From CAYJLF01 sp964371055 (GTDB lineage: Bacteria > Eisenbacteria > RBG-16-71-46 > CAIMUX01), in assembly GCA_964371055.1 (NCBI GenBank), contig CAYJLF010000025.1, forward strand, positions 10,029-74,028: a stretch of DNA of 64,000 bases, written 5' to 3'. Position numbers and translations under genes: made by a program. The notes beneath the pieces are model-generated. The model did not search any database and was not told where the DNA came from. It worked only from the letters and a program-made list of their open reading frames with translations. Positions 26,076 through 34,442 of this stretch are shown piece after piece. Every line of letters begins with the position of its first letter. Positions within the stretch are counted from its first letter, which is position 1.

Positions 26076-27599
26076 ATGTCGGAGACGCAGTCCGCGCGGT
26101 CGCCGCAGGGAGAGCGCGGCCGTTCCTCGATCCGGTCTGCCACTTCCGCGCTGCGTGTCGTGCGCCGCGTTCCGCGCCGCCACCAGGCGCTCCTCGTCCT
26201 GGCCGACGCGGGGCTGGCCGAACTCTTCTTCCTCGCGGCGGTGGTGATCGAACGATCGTTCGGCATTTCCGGCAGCTTCAGCGCGCCGGGAAACGGTCCC
26301 CTGCCGCTCGTGCTTGCCATCCTCTTCCCGCTGATCGTGGCCAGCCGGGGGCTTTACCGGCTGGGTCGATTCCCCTCCTGGCGCGGGCAGGCCGCGGCCG
26401 GACTGCGCGCGGTCGCCTGGTCGATCGGGATCAGCGTCAGCGCGCTCTTCCTCTTCGCGCGCGAGATTCCCTACGGCGCCCGGCTGATCCTCGTCAGCTA
26501 CCACCTGATGCTGGCCGCCTGGATGCTGGCGCTCCGTCCGTTGCTGGCGGTCTGGCTGCGACGTCGCTTCGAGGCGCGCCTGGTCTCGCCGGAGCGGGTC
26601 CTGCTCGTCGGGGCCGATCGCGCGGCGGTCGAGATCTCGCGCCGGCTGCGCGGCCGGGGGCGCGGAGTCGAGGTGGTCGGATTCGCCGACTTCGAGGGAC
26701 CGACCGCCGGACCGGTCGCCCCTTTCTATCACACCAGTCTCGATGCGCTCCCGGACCTGGCCGGCGAACTGGGGGCCGATCTGGTCCTTCTGGCGCGCCC
26801 GGATCTGCCGCGGGAGGATGTCGTCCGGGTCAGCGACCGCCTGGTGGCCGCGGGCATCCAGGTCCGGGTCGCGAGCAATGCGGTCAACCGCCTGATCGAC
26901 GGCCTGCCGATGGAGCCGTACGGCGGCGTCTCGCTCGTGCCGGTCGGCCAGACTCCGCTCAACGGACGCCGCGAGCGGATCAAGCGCGCGTTCGACTTCG
27001 TCGCGGTCTGCGCCGGCGGGCTTGTCGTGCTGCCGCTCCTGCTCCTCCTGGCGTTTCTCGTCGCAGTCAGCTCCCGCGGACCCATCCTCTATCGCCAGGT
27101 CCGCATCGGCAAGGGCGGGCGCCCGTTCATCTTCTACAAGTTCCGGTCGATGAGGGTGGCGAACGACGATGAGGAGCATCGCCGCTACGTGCGCGAACTG
27201 GTGGTCAACGGCGACGCCGCCGCGACCGACGAGTCGGGCCGCAAGATCTACAAGCTGGTGGACGACTCGCGGGTCACGTGGATCGGGCGGTTCCTGCGCC
27301 GCACCAGCCTGGACGAGCTGCCGCAGCTCATCAATGTGCTGCGCGGGGAGATGAGCCTGGTCGGTCCGCGTCCCGGTCTTCCGTTCGAGTACGAGCTCTA
27401 TCGCGACTGGCAGAAGCGCCGCCTCGAGGTGACGCCGGGGATGACGGGGTTGTGGCAGGTGACGGGACGCAGCTACGTCACCTTCGAGGACATGGTCCTC
27501 CTCGATCTCTTCTACATCGCCAACTGGTCTCTGCTGATGGACCTGAAGCTGCTCCTGAAGACGGTGCCGGTGGTCGTGTTCGGCAAGGGCGGGCTCTGA
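26076..27599 (+). CDS. Polyprenyl-phosphate sugar-1-phosphate transferase (WcaJ/WbaP/EpsE-type)
   Basis: Predicted initiating glycosyltransferase of exopolysaccharide or capsule synthesis: it moves a sugar-1-phosphate to undecaprenyl phosphate. The 507-residue protein has four N-terminal transmembrane helices (about 38-190), a Rossmann-like CoA_binding_3 middle domain (VSPERVLLVGADRAAVEISR onward) and a catalytic C-terminus (about 300-507) with KRAFDFVAVCAGGLVVLPLL, YRQVRIGKGGRPFIFYKFRS, RRTSLDELPQLINVLRGEMS, LVGPRP and VTPGMTGLWQVTGRS. Start ATG 26076 has GGAGG 10 bases upstream. It sits with an oxidoreductase and a Wzi-like gene. Confidence 0.94.
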   Translation: MSETQSARSPQGERGRSSIRSATSALRVVRRVPRRHQALLVLADAGLAELFFLAAVVIERSFGISGSFSAPGNGPLPLVLAILFPLIVASRGLYRLGRFPSWRGQAAAGLRAVAWSIGISVSALFLFAREIPYGARLILVSYHLMLAAWMLALRPLLAVWLRRRFEARLVSPERVLLVGADRAAVEISRRLRGRGRGVEVVGFADFEGPTAGPVAPFYHTSLDALPDLAGELGADLVLLARPDLPREDVVRVSDRLVAAGIQVRVASNAVNRLIDGLPMEPYGGVSLVPVGQTPLNGRRERIKRAFDFVAVCAGGLVVLPLLLLLAFLVAVSSRGPILYRQVRIGKGGRPFIFYKFRSMRVANDDEEHRRYVRELVVNGDAAATDESGRKIYKLVDDSRVTWIGRFLRRTSLDELPQLINVLRGEMSLVGPRPGLPFEYELYRDWQKRRLEVTPGMTGLWQVTGRSYVTFEDMVLLDLFYIANWSLLMDLKLLLKTVPVVVFGKGGL

Positions 27600-27669
27600 C
27601 CGGGATCCCGGGGGCCGGGCGGGATGTCCGGCGCGGGATGCGGTGAGCCGGTGAGGGGAGGGGTGCGGC

Positions 27670-28692
27670 ATGCATGTCGGGGTGGTGGGGTGCGGCTACT
27701 GGGGTCCCAATCTCGTCCGTAATCTGAGCGAGAACCGGCTCTGCACCAAGCTATCGCTCTGCGACCTGGACGCGCGCAAGCTCGACCGCCTGGCGCTCCG
27801 CTACCCCTCGGCTGCCGCTTTCACCAGCTTTGACGCGATGCTGGCGCAGACCGACCTCAAGGCCGTCATGATCGCGACGCCCCTGTCGCATCACTATCCG
27901 TTGGCCCGCCAGGCCCTCGCGCGCGGCCTGCACGTCTTCGTCGAGAAGCCGTTCGCCGGTTCGTCCGAACAGGGCGAAGAACTGATCGAACTGGCGGAGC
28001 ACAACCGGTTGGTGCTCGCGGTGGGGCACACCTTCCTCTTCAGCCCCGCGGTGGTGAAGATCCGCGAGATACTCGACGGCGAGGAACTCGGCAAGATCTA
28101 CTACATCAGCTCCACGCGCGTGAACCTGGGCCTGCACCAGAAGGACATCAGCGTGATCTGGGACCTCGCCCCGCATGATCTCTCGATGATCATGTACTGG
28201 CTGGGGGAGGTGCCGGTCGAGGTGCTGGCGACGGGGAAGGACTTCGTTCAGCCCGGGATCCCCGACGTGGCGTTCGTCTTCCTCCGCTTCGCCAGCGGCG
28301 CCATCGCGCACGTGCAGGTCTCCTGGCTGGCCCCCTCGAAGCTGCGCCGCACGACCATCGTCGGATCGGCCAAGATGCTGGTCTACGACGACACGGCGAA
28401 CCTGGAGCAGGTGAAGATCTTCGACAAGGGGGTCCACTACCGCGATCCCGACACCTTCGGCGAGTACCAGTTGAGCTACCGCACCGGGGACATCGTCTCG
28501 CCCCGGCTCGAGACCTACGAGCCGCTCCAGGCCGAAGTGAACGACTTCCTCTGTGCGATCAAGGAGGGACGCCGCCCCCGGACCGACGGCTTCGACGGCC
28601 TCTGCGTCGTGCGCGTGCTGGAGGCCGCCGAGCGCTCCCTCAGCAACTCCGGACACGCGGAGGCGATCCGCGGCGTCGAGTCGCGGACGTGA
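27670..28692 (+). CDS. Gfo/Idh/MocA-family NAD(P)-dependent oxidoreductase
   Basis: Likely a nucleotide-sugar or sugar dehydrogenase serving the neighbouring polysaccharide pathway. The 340-residue protein opens with a Rossmann motif, VGVVGCGYWGPNLVRN (G-x-G-x-x-G), and has the Gfo/Idh signature GLHVFVEKPFAGSSEQGEEL, with the catalytic-type Lys in EKP. The C-terminal domain includes VIWDLAPHDLSMIMYWLG, typical of WlbA/MviM-like enzymes that process UDP-sugars; the exact substrate cannot be read from the sequence. A strong site GAGGGGAGGGG precedes ATG 27670. The next gene begins one base after its stop. Confidence 0.9.
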   Translation: MHVGVVGCGYWGPNLVRNLSENRLCTKLSLCDLDARKLDRLALRYPSAAAFTSFDAMLAQTDLKAVMIATPLSHHYPLARQALARGLHVFVEKPFAGSSEQGEELIELAEHNRLVLAVGHTFLFSPAVVKIREILDGEELGKIYYISSTRVNLGLHQKDISVIWDLAPHDLSMIMYWLGEVPVEVLATGKDFVQPGIPDVAFVFLRFASGAIAHVQVSWLAPSKLRRTTIVGSAKMLVYDDTANLEQVKIFDKGVHYRDPDTFGEYQLSYRTGDIVSPRLETYEPLQAEVNDFLCAIKEGRRPRTDGFDGLCVVRVLEAAERSLSNSGHAEAIRGVESRT

Positions 28693-28693
28693 C

Positions 28694-30241
28694 GTGAGAC
28701 CAGGGAGCGCTCGATCCGCGCCCCGAGGCGGCGGCGCGGCGCTCCTGGTCTTCCTGCTCTCTTTCATCCCGGCGGGAGATGAGGCGTCGGCCTTCGAGAC
28801 TCCCGCCCAACGCTGGGACTACTGGACGCTGCGCGCGACGGGAAACGTCCGCACGGCGCCACGCCTCGACGCCGAGCCGGATGTGATGACCGGCGCGATG
28901 ACCGCTTCCATGAACGACTCCACCTCCGGCTTGCCGGCCGCATCGGGTCCGGCGCGATCGGCCCGAGTGCGCCTCCTCTCCACCATCGGCGCACTGGCCG
29001 TGTGCCGCTTCGATCCAACGCCCGGCCGGCCGCCCCGGCCGAGCAATCGCGCGGCGTATGCGACCCGGCCCCCGGCCTGGAGCGAGGCGGACGGTCTCCG
29101 GGTCGGCGACGATCCGCTCTTCGTGCTGGAGCAGGGGATCGCGCTGCGGCTGTGGGGCGCGGACTGGTCCAGCGTCGGTCCCCGATGGACCCTCCGCGGG
29201 GTCGCGCAGCTCCAGGCGCGGAGTGGCGGACCCTGGCTGGGACGCGCGCCGCAGATCAACCTGGCTCGCCGCGGCGGGCGACACGACATCGTTCTGGGCG
29301 CTGCCCCGATCCGCTGGGGGGACGGCATAGAGGGGAGCCTGCTGCTGGGACGCACCGCGCCGCCGATGCCGCAGCTCCGCTGGACGACGGCGCGGCCGCT
29401 GCGTCTCCCGTCCCGCCTCCGTCTCCCGGGCACGTGGACCGGCGATCACTTCCTCGCCTACCTGCATGATGACGACAGAACGATCCCGCGCCCGCTCCTT
29501 CTCGGTCATCGACTCGCCTGGCAACCGATCGCGTCTGTCGAGGTGGCGGGAGCACGCACGATTCTCTTCGGCGGTCGCGGGCGGACGCGGCGCCTGACCC
29601 CGCGCGATCTCGGCCACATCCTCCTGGGCCGGCGGGAGAACGTGGTCGGCGCGCGCGGTCCGGGGGACAGCGACCAGCGTGCTTCCTTCTCGCTGCGCGC
29701 CACTCTGCCGGCCGCCTGGAAAGAGCGCCTCCGCCTCGAGGGGGGCGAGCTCTTCTGGGAGTACGCGGGCGAGGACATGATCGATCCGCCGATCCCCGCG
29801 GCGGTGGCTCATCACTACGGCGCCGCGGCGGTCTGGCGTGGCTGGGAACTCCGCACCGAGATCTCCGAGAGCACGAGCGAGAATCGGTGGTACGACCGGC
29901 ACACGGTCTACGGCGACGCGCACTTCTACCGCGGGCTGCCGCTCGGGATGAGTCACGGCTCGGACGTGGTCATGATGCGCGGCGGGATCACCACCCCGCC
30001 GGCCGGCGCGCGGATGCGGCTGACTCGCGCGGAGAGGCTCCACGGCGAGACCTCCGGGTCCCGCGAACTCCGCGTTTCGTGGCAGGCCGAGGCGATCGTC
30101 GAACTGAGTGAGCGTTGGATCGTCGAGGCGGAATTGAGCCGCACGCGGCGCATCGGCGACGGGCGCGACCCGACCGCGCCGCCGCTGCAGCGCAGCTTCG
30201 CCGCCCTGTGGGTCACCCACCGGCCGATTCCCGCGCCTTGA
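28694..30241 (+). CDS. Wzi-like capsule assembly outer-membrane protein
   Basis: A 515-residue exported protein. I start it at GTG 28694, one base after the oxidoreductase stop, which gives an N-terminal signal peptide (GGGAALLVFLLSFIPAGDEA). The rest is alternating beta-like sequence with many Trp/Arg/Tyr. Wzi-family (Caps_assemb_Wzi) patterns are visible: GDHFLAYLHDDDRTIPRPLL, SVEVAGARTILFGGRGRTRR, RLEGGELFWEYAGEDMIDPP and FYRGLPLGMSHGSDVVMMR, the last resembling the family's 'YRxxxxGHxxGxDA' segment. Wzi binds or tethers surface polysaccharide at the outer membrane, fitting the glycosyltransferase and oxidoreductase upstream. Confidence 0.75.
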   Translation: MRPGSARSAPRGGGAALLVFLLSFIPAGDEASAFETPAQRWDYWTLRATGNVRTAPRLDAEPDVMTGAMTASMNDSTSGLPAASGPARSARVRLLSTIGALAVCRFDPTPGRPPRPSNRAAYATRPPAWSEADGLRVGDDPLFVLEQGIALRLWGADWSSVGPRWTLRGVAQLQARSGGPWLGRAPQINLARRGGRHDIVLGAAPIRWGDGIEGSLLLGRTAPPMPQLRWTTARPLRLPSRLRLPGTWTGDHFLAYLHDDDRTIPRPLLLGHRLAWQPIASVEVAGARTILFGGRGRTRRLTPRDLGHILLGRRENVVGARGPGDSDQRASFSLRATLPAAWKERLRLEGGELFWEYAGEDMIDPPIPAAVAHHYGAAAVWRGWELRTEISESTSENRWYDRHTVYGDAHFYRGLPLGMSHGSDVVMMRGGITTPPAGARMRLTRAERLHGETSGSRELRVSWQAEAIVELSERWIVEAELSRTRRIGDGRDPTAPPLQRSFAALWVTHRPIPAP

Positions 30242-30267
30242 CGCTGCGGCGTGACCGCTGGTAGCGT
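30238..30267 (+). promoter_or_regulatory. Candidate sigma-70-type promoter for valS
   Basis: TTGACG (30238-30243, 5/6 to the -35 consensus), an 18-base spacer and TAGCGT (30262-30267, 3/6 to the -10). It begins at the stop of the Wzi-like gene and predicts a transcript start about 50 bases before the valS ATG. No T-box-like leader can fit in that length. Confidence 0.45.
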
Positions 30268-30323
30268 CAACCAATCCACATCCGGGGCGGGTATCGCTCC
30301 AGGTCGGACGACGGGAGGGCGGC

Positions 30324-32951
30324 ATGCAGGAGATGGCCAAGGTCTACGATCCCGGTTCCTTCGAAGCGCGCTGGTATGCGCACTGGGAGAAGGAAGGGCT
30401 CTTCGCTCCCCGGCCGTCCAGCGCCGGGCGGCACTACACGATCGTCATCCCGCCCCCCAACGTCACCGGTGCTTTGACCATCGGCCACGTCCTCAACAAC
30501 ACCATCCAGGACGTCCTGATCCGCCTGCGGCGCATGCAGGGCTACAGCACGCTCTGGCTCCCCGGGACCGACCATGCCGGCATCGCCACGCAGAATGTGG
30601 TGAAGAAGGATCTGGAGAAGCAGGGCATCCAGATGGCCGACCTCGGCCGGGAGAAGTTCGTCGAGTCGGTCTGGGCCTGGAAGGAGCAGTACGGCGGCAA
30701 GATCATCCGCCAGTTGCGCACCCTGGGCTGTTCGTGCGATTGGCCCCGGGAGCGCTTCACGCTCGATCCGGGCCTCTCCCGCGCCGTCGAGACCGCCTTC
30801 AAGCATCTCTACCGGAAGGGCTGGATCTATCGCGGACAGTACCTGGTGAACTGGTGCATCGGCTGCCAGACCGCCATCTCCGACGAGGAGGTCGAGTACC
30901 GCGATCGCCAGAGCTTTCTCTGGTACGTGCGCTACCCCGTGAAGGGAACCGACCGCTTCGTCACCGTCGCGACCACGCGACCCGAGACGATCCTGGCCGA
31001 TACCGCCGTGGCGGTGAACCCGGAAGATCCCCGCTACGCCGACCTCATCGGGCGCACGCTCATTCTGCCGCTGCTGCACCGGGAAATCCCGCTCGTGGCC
31101 GACGCGGCGGTCGACAAGGAGTTCGGAACCGGCGCGCTCAAGGTCACTCCCGGCCATGACGCCGTCGACTTCGCCATCGGCGAACGCCACCGGCTGCCGG
31201 TCCTCTCCGCGATCGACGCGCACGGCCGGATGACCGACGTGGCCGGGCCGTACGCCGGCCAGGATCGGGAAGAGGCGCGCAAGGGGGTCGTGCGGCAGCT
31301 CGAGGCCGACGGCCTCCTTGATCGGAAGGAGCCCTACGCCAACGCGGTCGGCGAGTGCCACCGCTGCCACACCGTCATCGAGCCGTTCCTCTCGCAGCAG
31401 TGGTTCGTGCGGATGCAGGACCTGGCCCGGCCCGCGATCGAGGCGGCGGAGAAGGGCGAGGTCTCCTTCGTCCCCGAGCGCTGGGAGAAGACCTACCTGC
31501 ACTGGCTCTCGAACATCCGTGACTGGTGCATCAGCCGTCAGCTCTGGTGGGGTCACCCCATCCCGGTCTTCTACTGCTCGCAGGGGCACCAGGTCCTCGC
31601 CGGCGAGGAGCAGGAACCGTGCCCGCAATGTGGTTCGACCCAGTTCACGCGCGATCCCGACGTGCTCGACACCTGGTTCTCCAGCTGGCTCTGGCCCTTC
31701 TCGACCCTCGGCTGGCCCGACGAGACCGAGGAGCTGAAGGCGTGCTACCCGACGGATGACCTCGTGACCGGGCCGGACATCATCTTCTTCTGGGTCGCCC
31801 GCATGGTCATGGCCGGATACGAGTTCGTCGGGCAGAAGCCCTTTTCGCGGGTCCACCTCCACGGGATTGTGCGCGACGAGCAGGGGCGGAAGATGTCGAA
31901 GTCGCTCGGCAACTCACCCGACCCGCTCGATCTCATCGATCGCTACGGCGCCGACGCGCTGCGCTTCACCATGCTGATGCTGACGCCGACCGGCAACGAC
32001 ATCCTCTTCGGCGAGAAGAAGCTTGAGACCGGACGCAACTTCGCGAACAAGCTCTGGAACGCCGCCCGGTTCGCCCTCATGAACCTCGGGGACGATCCGG
32101 CCGTGACCGGGCCGATGGCGACCCGCGACCTGGCCGACCGCTGGCTGCAGAGCCGCCTGCGGCAGGTCATCCTCGACAGCGAACGGGCGGTGGGGGAGTT
32201 CCGGATCAACGACGCCGCCAAGGGGCTCTACGACTTCGTCTGGCACGAGTACTGCGACTGGTACCTCGAGATGGCGAAGGTGCGGATCCAGGCCGGGGGC
32301 GAAGCCGCGCTCGAAGCGAAGCGCGGGATCCTCGTCGGGCTGACCTCCATCCTCAAGCTGCTCCATCCGCTGATGCCGTTCATCACGGAGGAGATCTGGC
32401 ACCACCTCCCCGGCACCGAGGGGGACCTGATCATTGCGAGCTGGCCCGGCGTCGAGGGGCTGACCGCGGATCCCGCGGCCGAGGAAGCGATGGCTCTTTT
32501 GATGGAGACGGTCGTCACGATCCGAAACGTCCGCAGCGAGATGAACGTCCCCCCGTCGCGCGAAGCGGCGGTCAGCATCCGGGCCGATCATCATGCCGCC
32601 GCTCTCTACCGCGAGGCGGCCTCCTATCTGCGGACGCTCGGCCGCGTGAGCGAGCTCGCGATCGGTCCCGAGCTGGCCAAGCCGCGCCATGCCGCCCACG
32701 ACGTCGTCGGCCACTCCGAGGTCTTCGTCCACCTCGAGGGGCTGATCGACCTCGAGCTCGAGCGCCAGCGCCTGGGCCGCGAGCGGGAGAAGACCGAGAC
32801 GCTCGTCATCTCCGCCCGGAAGAAGCTGGAGAACCAGGATTTCCTCGACCGGGCCAAGCCGGAGGTGGTCAACCGGGAGCGAGAGAAGCTCCATCTGCTG
32901 GAAGCCTCTCTCGTCAAGCTCACGCGGGCGCTGGGGGCGGTGGAGGAGTGA
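30324..32951 (+). CDS. valS: Valine-tRNA ligase
   Basis: Class I aminoacyl-tRNA synthetase charging tRNA-Val, 875 residues. Start ATG 30324 follows GACGGGAGGGCGG; a second ATG lies at 30333. The HIGH-type motif is in PPPNVTGALTIGHVLNN and the KMSKS motif in GRKMSKSLGNSPDPLDLI. The CP1 editing domain shows TTRPETILADTAVAVNP. A CxxC...CxxC zinc-like pair (CSQGH...CPQCG) lies before the second half of the catalytic core, and the C-terminus is the ValS coiled-coil arm (ERQRLGREREKTETLVISAR). It is a core gene unrelated to its neighbours. Confidence 0.98.
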   Translation: MQEMAKVYDPGSFEARWYAHWEKEGLFAPRPSSAGRHYTIVIPPPNVTGALTIGHVLNNTIQDVLIRLRRMQGYSTLWLPGTDHAGIATQNVVKKDLEKQGIQMADLGREKFVESVWAWKEQYGGKIIRQLRTLGCSCDWPRERFTLDPGLSRAVETAFKHLYRKGWIYRGQYLVNWCIGCQTAISDEEVEYRDRQSFLWYVRYPVKGTDRFVTVATTRPETILADTAVAVNPEDPRYADLIGRTLILPLLHREIPLVADAAVDKEFGTGALKVTPGHDAVDFAIGERHRLPVLSAIDAHGRMTDVAGPYAGQDREEARKGVVRQLEADGLLDRKEPYANAVGECHRCHTVIEPFLSQQWFVRMQDLARPAIEAAEKGEVSFVPERWEKTYLHWLSNIRDWCISRQLWWGHPIPVFYCSQGHQVLAGEEQEPCPQCGSTQFTRDPDVLDTWFSSWLWPFSTLGWPDETEELKACYPTDDLVTGPDIIFFWVARMVMAGYEFVGQKPFSRVHLHGIVRDEQGRKMSKSLGNSPDPLDLIDRYGADALRFTMLMLTPTGNDILFGEKKLETGRNFANKLWNAARFALMNLGDDPAVTGPMATRDLADRWLQSRLRQVILDSERAVGEFRINDAAKGLYDFVWHEYCDWYLEMAKVRIQAGGEAALEAKRGILVGLTSILKLLHPLMPFITEEIWHHLPGTEGDLIIASWPGVEGLTADPAAEEAMALLMETVVTIRNVRSEMNVPPSREAAVSIRADHHAAALYREAASYLRTLGRVSELAIGPELAKPRHAAHDVVGHSEVFVHLEGLIDLELERQRLGREREKTETLVISARKKLENQDFLDRAKPEVVNREREKLHLLEASLVKLTRALGAVEE

Positions 32952-33051
32952 GCCGCGGTTAGCCAGGTCGCGGGTCGCCATCGGCCCGGTTCGGCGGGAG
33001 CAGGATCGCTCGCCGCGGTGTAGAGTCATCTCCGGAAAGGAGAGCCGAACC

Positions 33052-34428
33052 ATGAAGAATCTCGTCCTCCTCCTGTTGTCGTCCCTGCCCCTGGTCCTCG
33101 CCCTCGCGCTCGTGGTCCCCTCCGCGCGCGCGGCCGAGCGCGAGATCCGGATTACCGTCTACAACAACGACCTCGCGCTGGTCAGCGATCTCCGTCCGCT
33201 GGTCCTTCCCTCCGGGCGCGGACCGGTCGAGGTCGCGGAGGTGCCGGCGCGGATCGATCCGACCTCCGTCCATCTGCGCATCCCGGAGAGCGAGGCGCGG
33301 ATCCTCGAGCAGAACTTCCAGTACGACCTCGCGGACGCGGAGCGGATCCTGCAGCGCTATCTCGACCAGCCGATCGAGGTCATCCTCAAGGATGGCGGCG
33401 ACCTGAAGTCAGGGACCCTCCTCTCGTACGATGCCGGCTCTCTGGTGCTGCGCGAGGGAAGCGGGACGGTCAGCGTCGTCTCCCGGCCCCAGGTCGTCGA
33501 TCTGCGGCTCCCGAAGCTGCCGGAGGGATTGCGCACCCGCCCGACCCTCGTCTGGCTGCTGGAGGGACGCGGCGGGACCTCGCAGGCGGAGCTGACCTAC
33601 CTGACCGGCGGACTCAACTGGCATGCGGAATACATCGCCGTGTCCAATGAAGCTGATACCGGGATCGACCTCTCCGCCTGGGTCTCCCTGGAGAACAACT
33701 CCGGAGCGAGCTACCCGGACGCGAAGCTCCAGCTCATCGCGGGCGACGTGCAGCGGGTGCAGCCGGCGATGCCGCCGCGGGCGCGGGTGGCGAAGGGGAT
33801 GGCGGTGGAGATGATGGCCCAGGCCCCCGACTTCGCCGAGGAGACGTTCTTCGAGTACCACCTCTACACCCTCGAGCGGGCCACCACCATCGCCGACCGC
33901 GAGACCAAGCAGGTCTCTCTCTTCCCGACCGCCACGGCGCCGGTCAAGAAGATCTACGAGTACGACGGCCAGCGCGACGCCAAGAAGGTCCGCGTCATCC
34001 TCGAGACCGAGAACCGGAAGGAGCGCGGCCTGGGAATGCCCCTGCCGGCCGGTACGGTCCGGGTGTACAAGAAGGACTCCCGCGGCGATCTGCAGTTCGT
34101 CGGCGAGGATCGGATCGACCACACGCCGAAGAACGAGAAGATCCGGCTCGGCATCGGCAAGGCGTTCGACATCGCCGCCGAGCGGAACGTCCTCGCGCAG
34201 GAACGGATCTCCGAGCGGGTCAACGAGCAGAAGATCGAGGTGAAGATCCGAAACCGCAAGGAAGAGGCGATCGAGGTCCTGGTGATCGAGCGGCTCTGGG
34301 GCGACTGGGAAGTCCGGGAGTCGAGCCACCCGCACGTCAAGAAGGACGCCTACACGGCCGAGTTCCGCCTTCCGGTGGCGGCCGACCAGGAGGCGGTGCT
34401 GACCTTCACGGTGCGCCAGAAGTTCTGA
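33052..34428 (+). CDS. Exported DUF4139-like protein
   Basis: A 458-residue protein with a clear signal peptide (MKNLVLLLLSSLPLVLALAL, cleavage near ARAAE). The mature part is beta-rich and resembles DUF4139 proteins: EIRITVYNNDLALVSDLRPL at the start, AELTYLTGGLNWHAEYIAVS in the middle (matches the 'Y...GlsWxpxY' motif), and KKVRVILETENRKERGLGMP later. Function of the family is unknown. GGAAAGGAGAG precedes ATG 33052. It is followed by a TonB receptor after 14 bases, so the two are probably cotranscribed and both act in the envelope. Confidence 0.8.
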   Translation: MKNLVLLLLSSLPLVLALALVVPSARAAEREIRITVYNNDLALVSDLRPLVLPSGRGPVEVAEVPARIDPTSVHLRIPESEARILEQNFQYDLADAERILQRYLDQPIEVILKDGGDLKSGTLLSYDAGSLVLREGSGTVSVVSRPQVVDLRLPKLPEGLRTRPTLVWLLEGRGGTSQAELTYLTGGLNWHAEYIAVSNEADTGIDLSAWVSLENNSGASYPDAKLQLIAGDVQRVQPAMPPRARVAKGMAVEMMAQAPDFAEETFFEYHLYTLERATTIADRETKQVSLFPTATAPVKKIYEYDGQRDAKKVRVILETENRKERGLGMPLPAGTVRVYKKDSRGDLQFVGEDRIDHTPKNEKIRLGIGKAFDIAAERNVLAQERISERVNEQKIEVKIRNRKEEAIEVLVIERLWGDWEVRESSHPHVKKDAYTAEFRLPVAADQEAVLTFTVRQKF

Positions 34429-34442
34429 TCCGTGGAGGAAAC

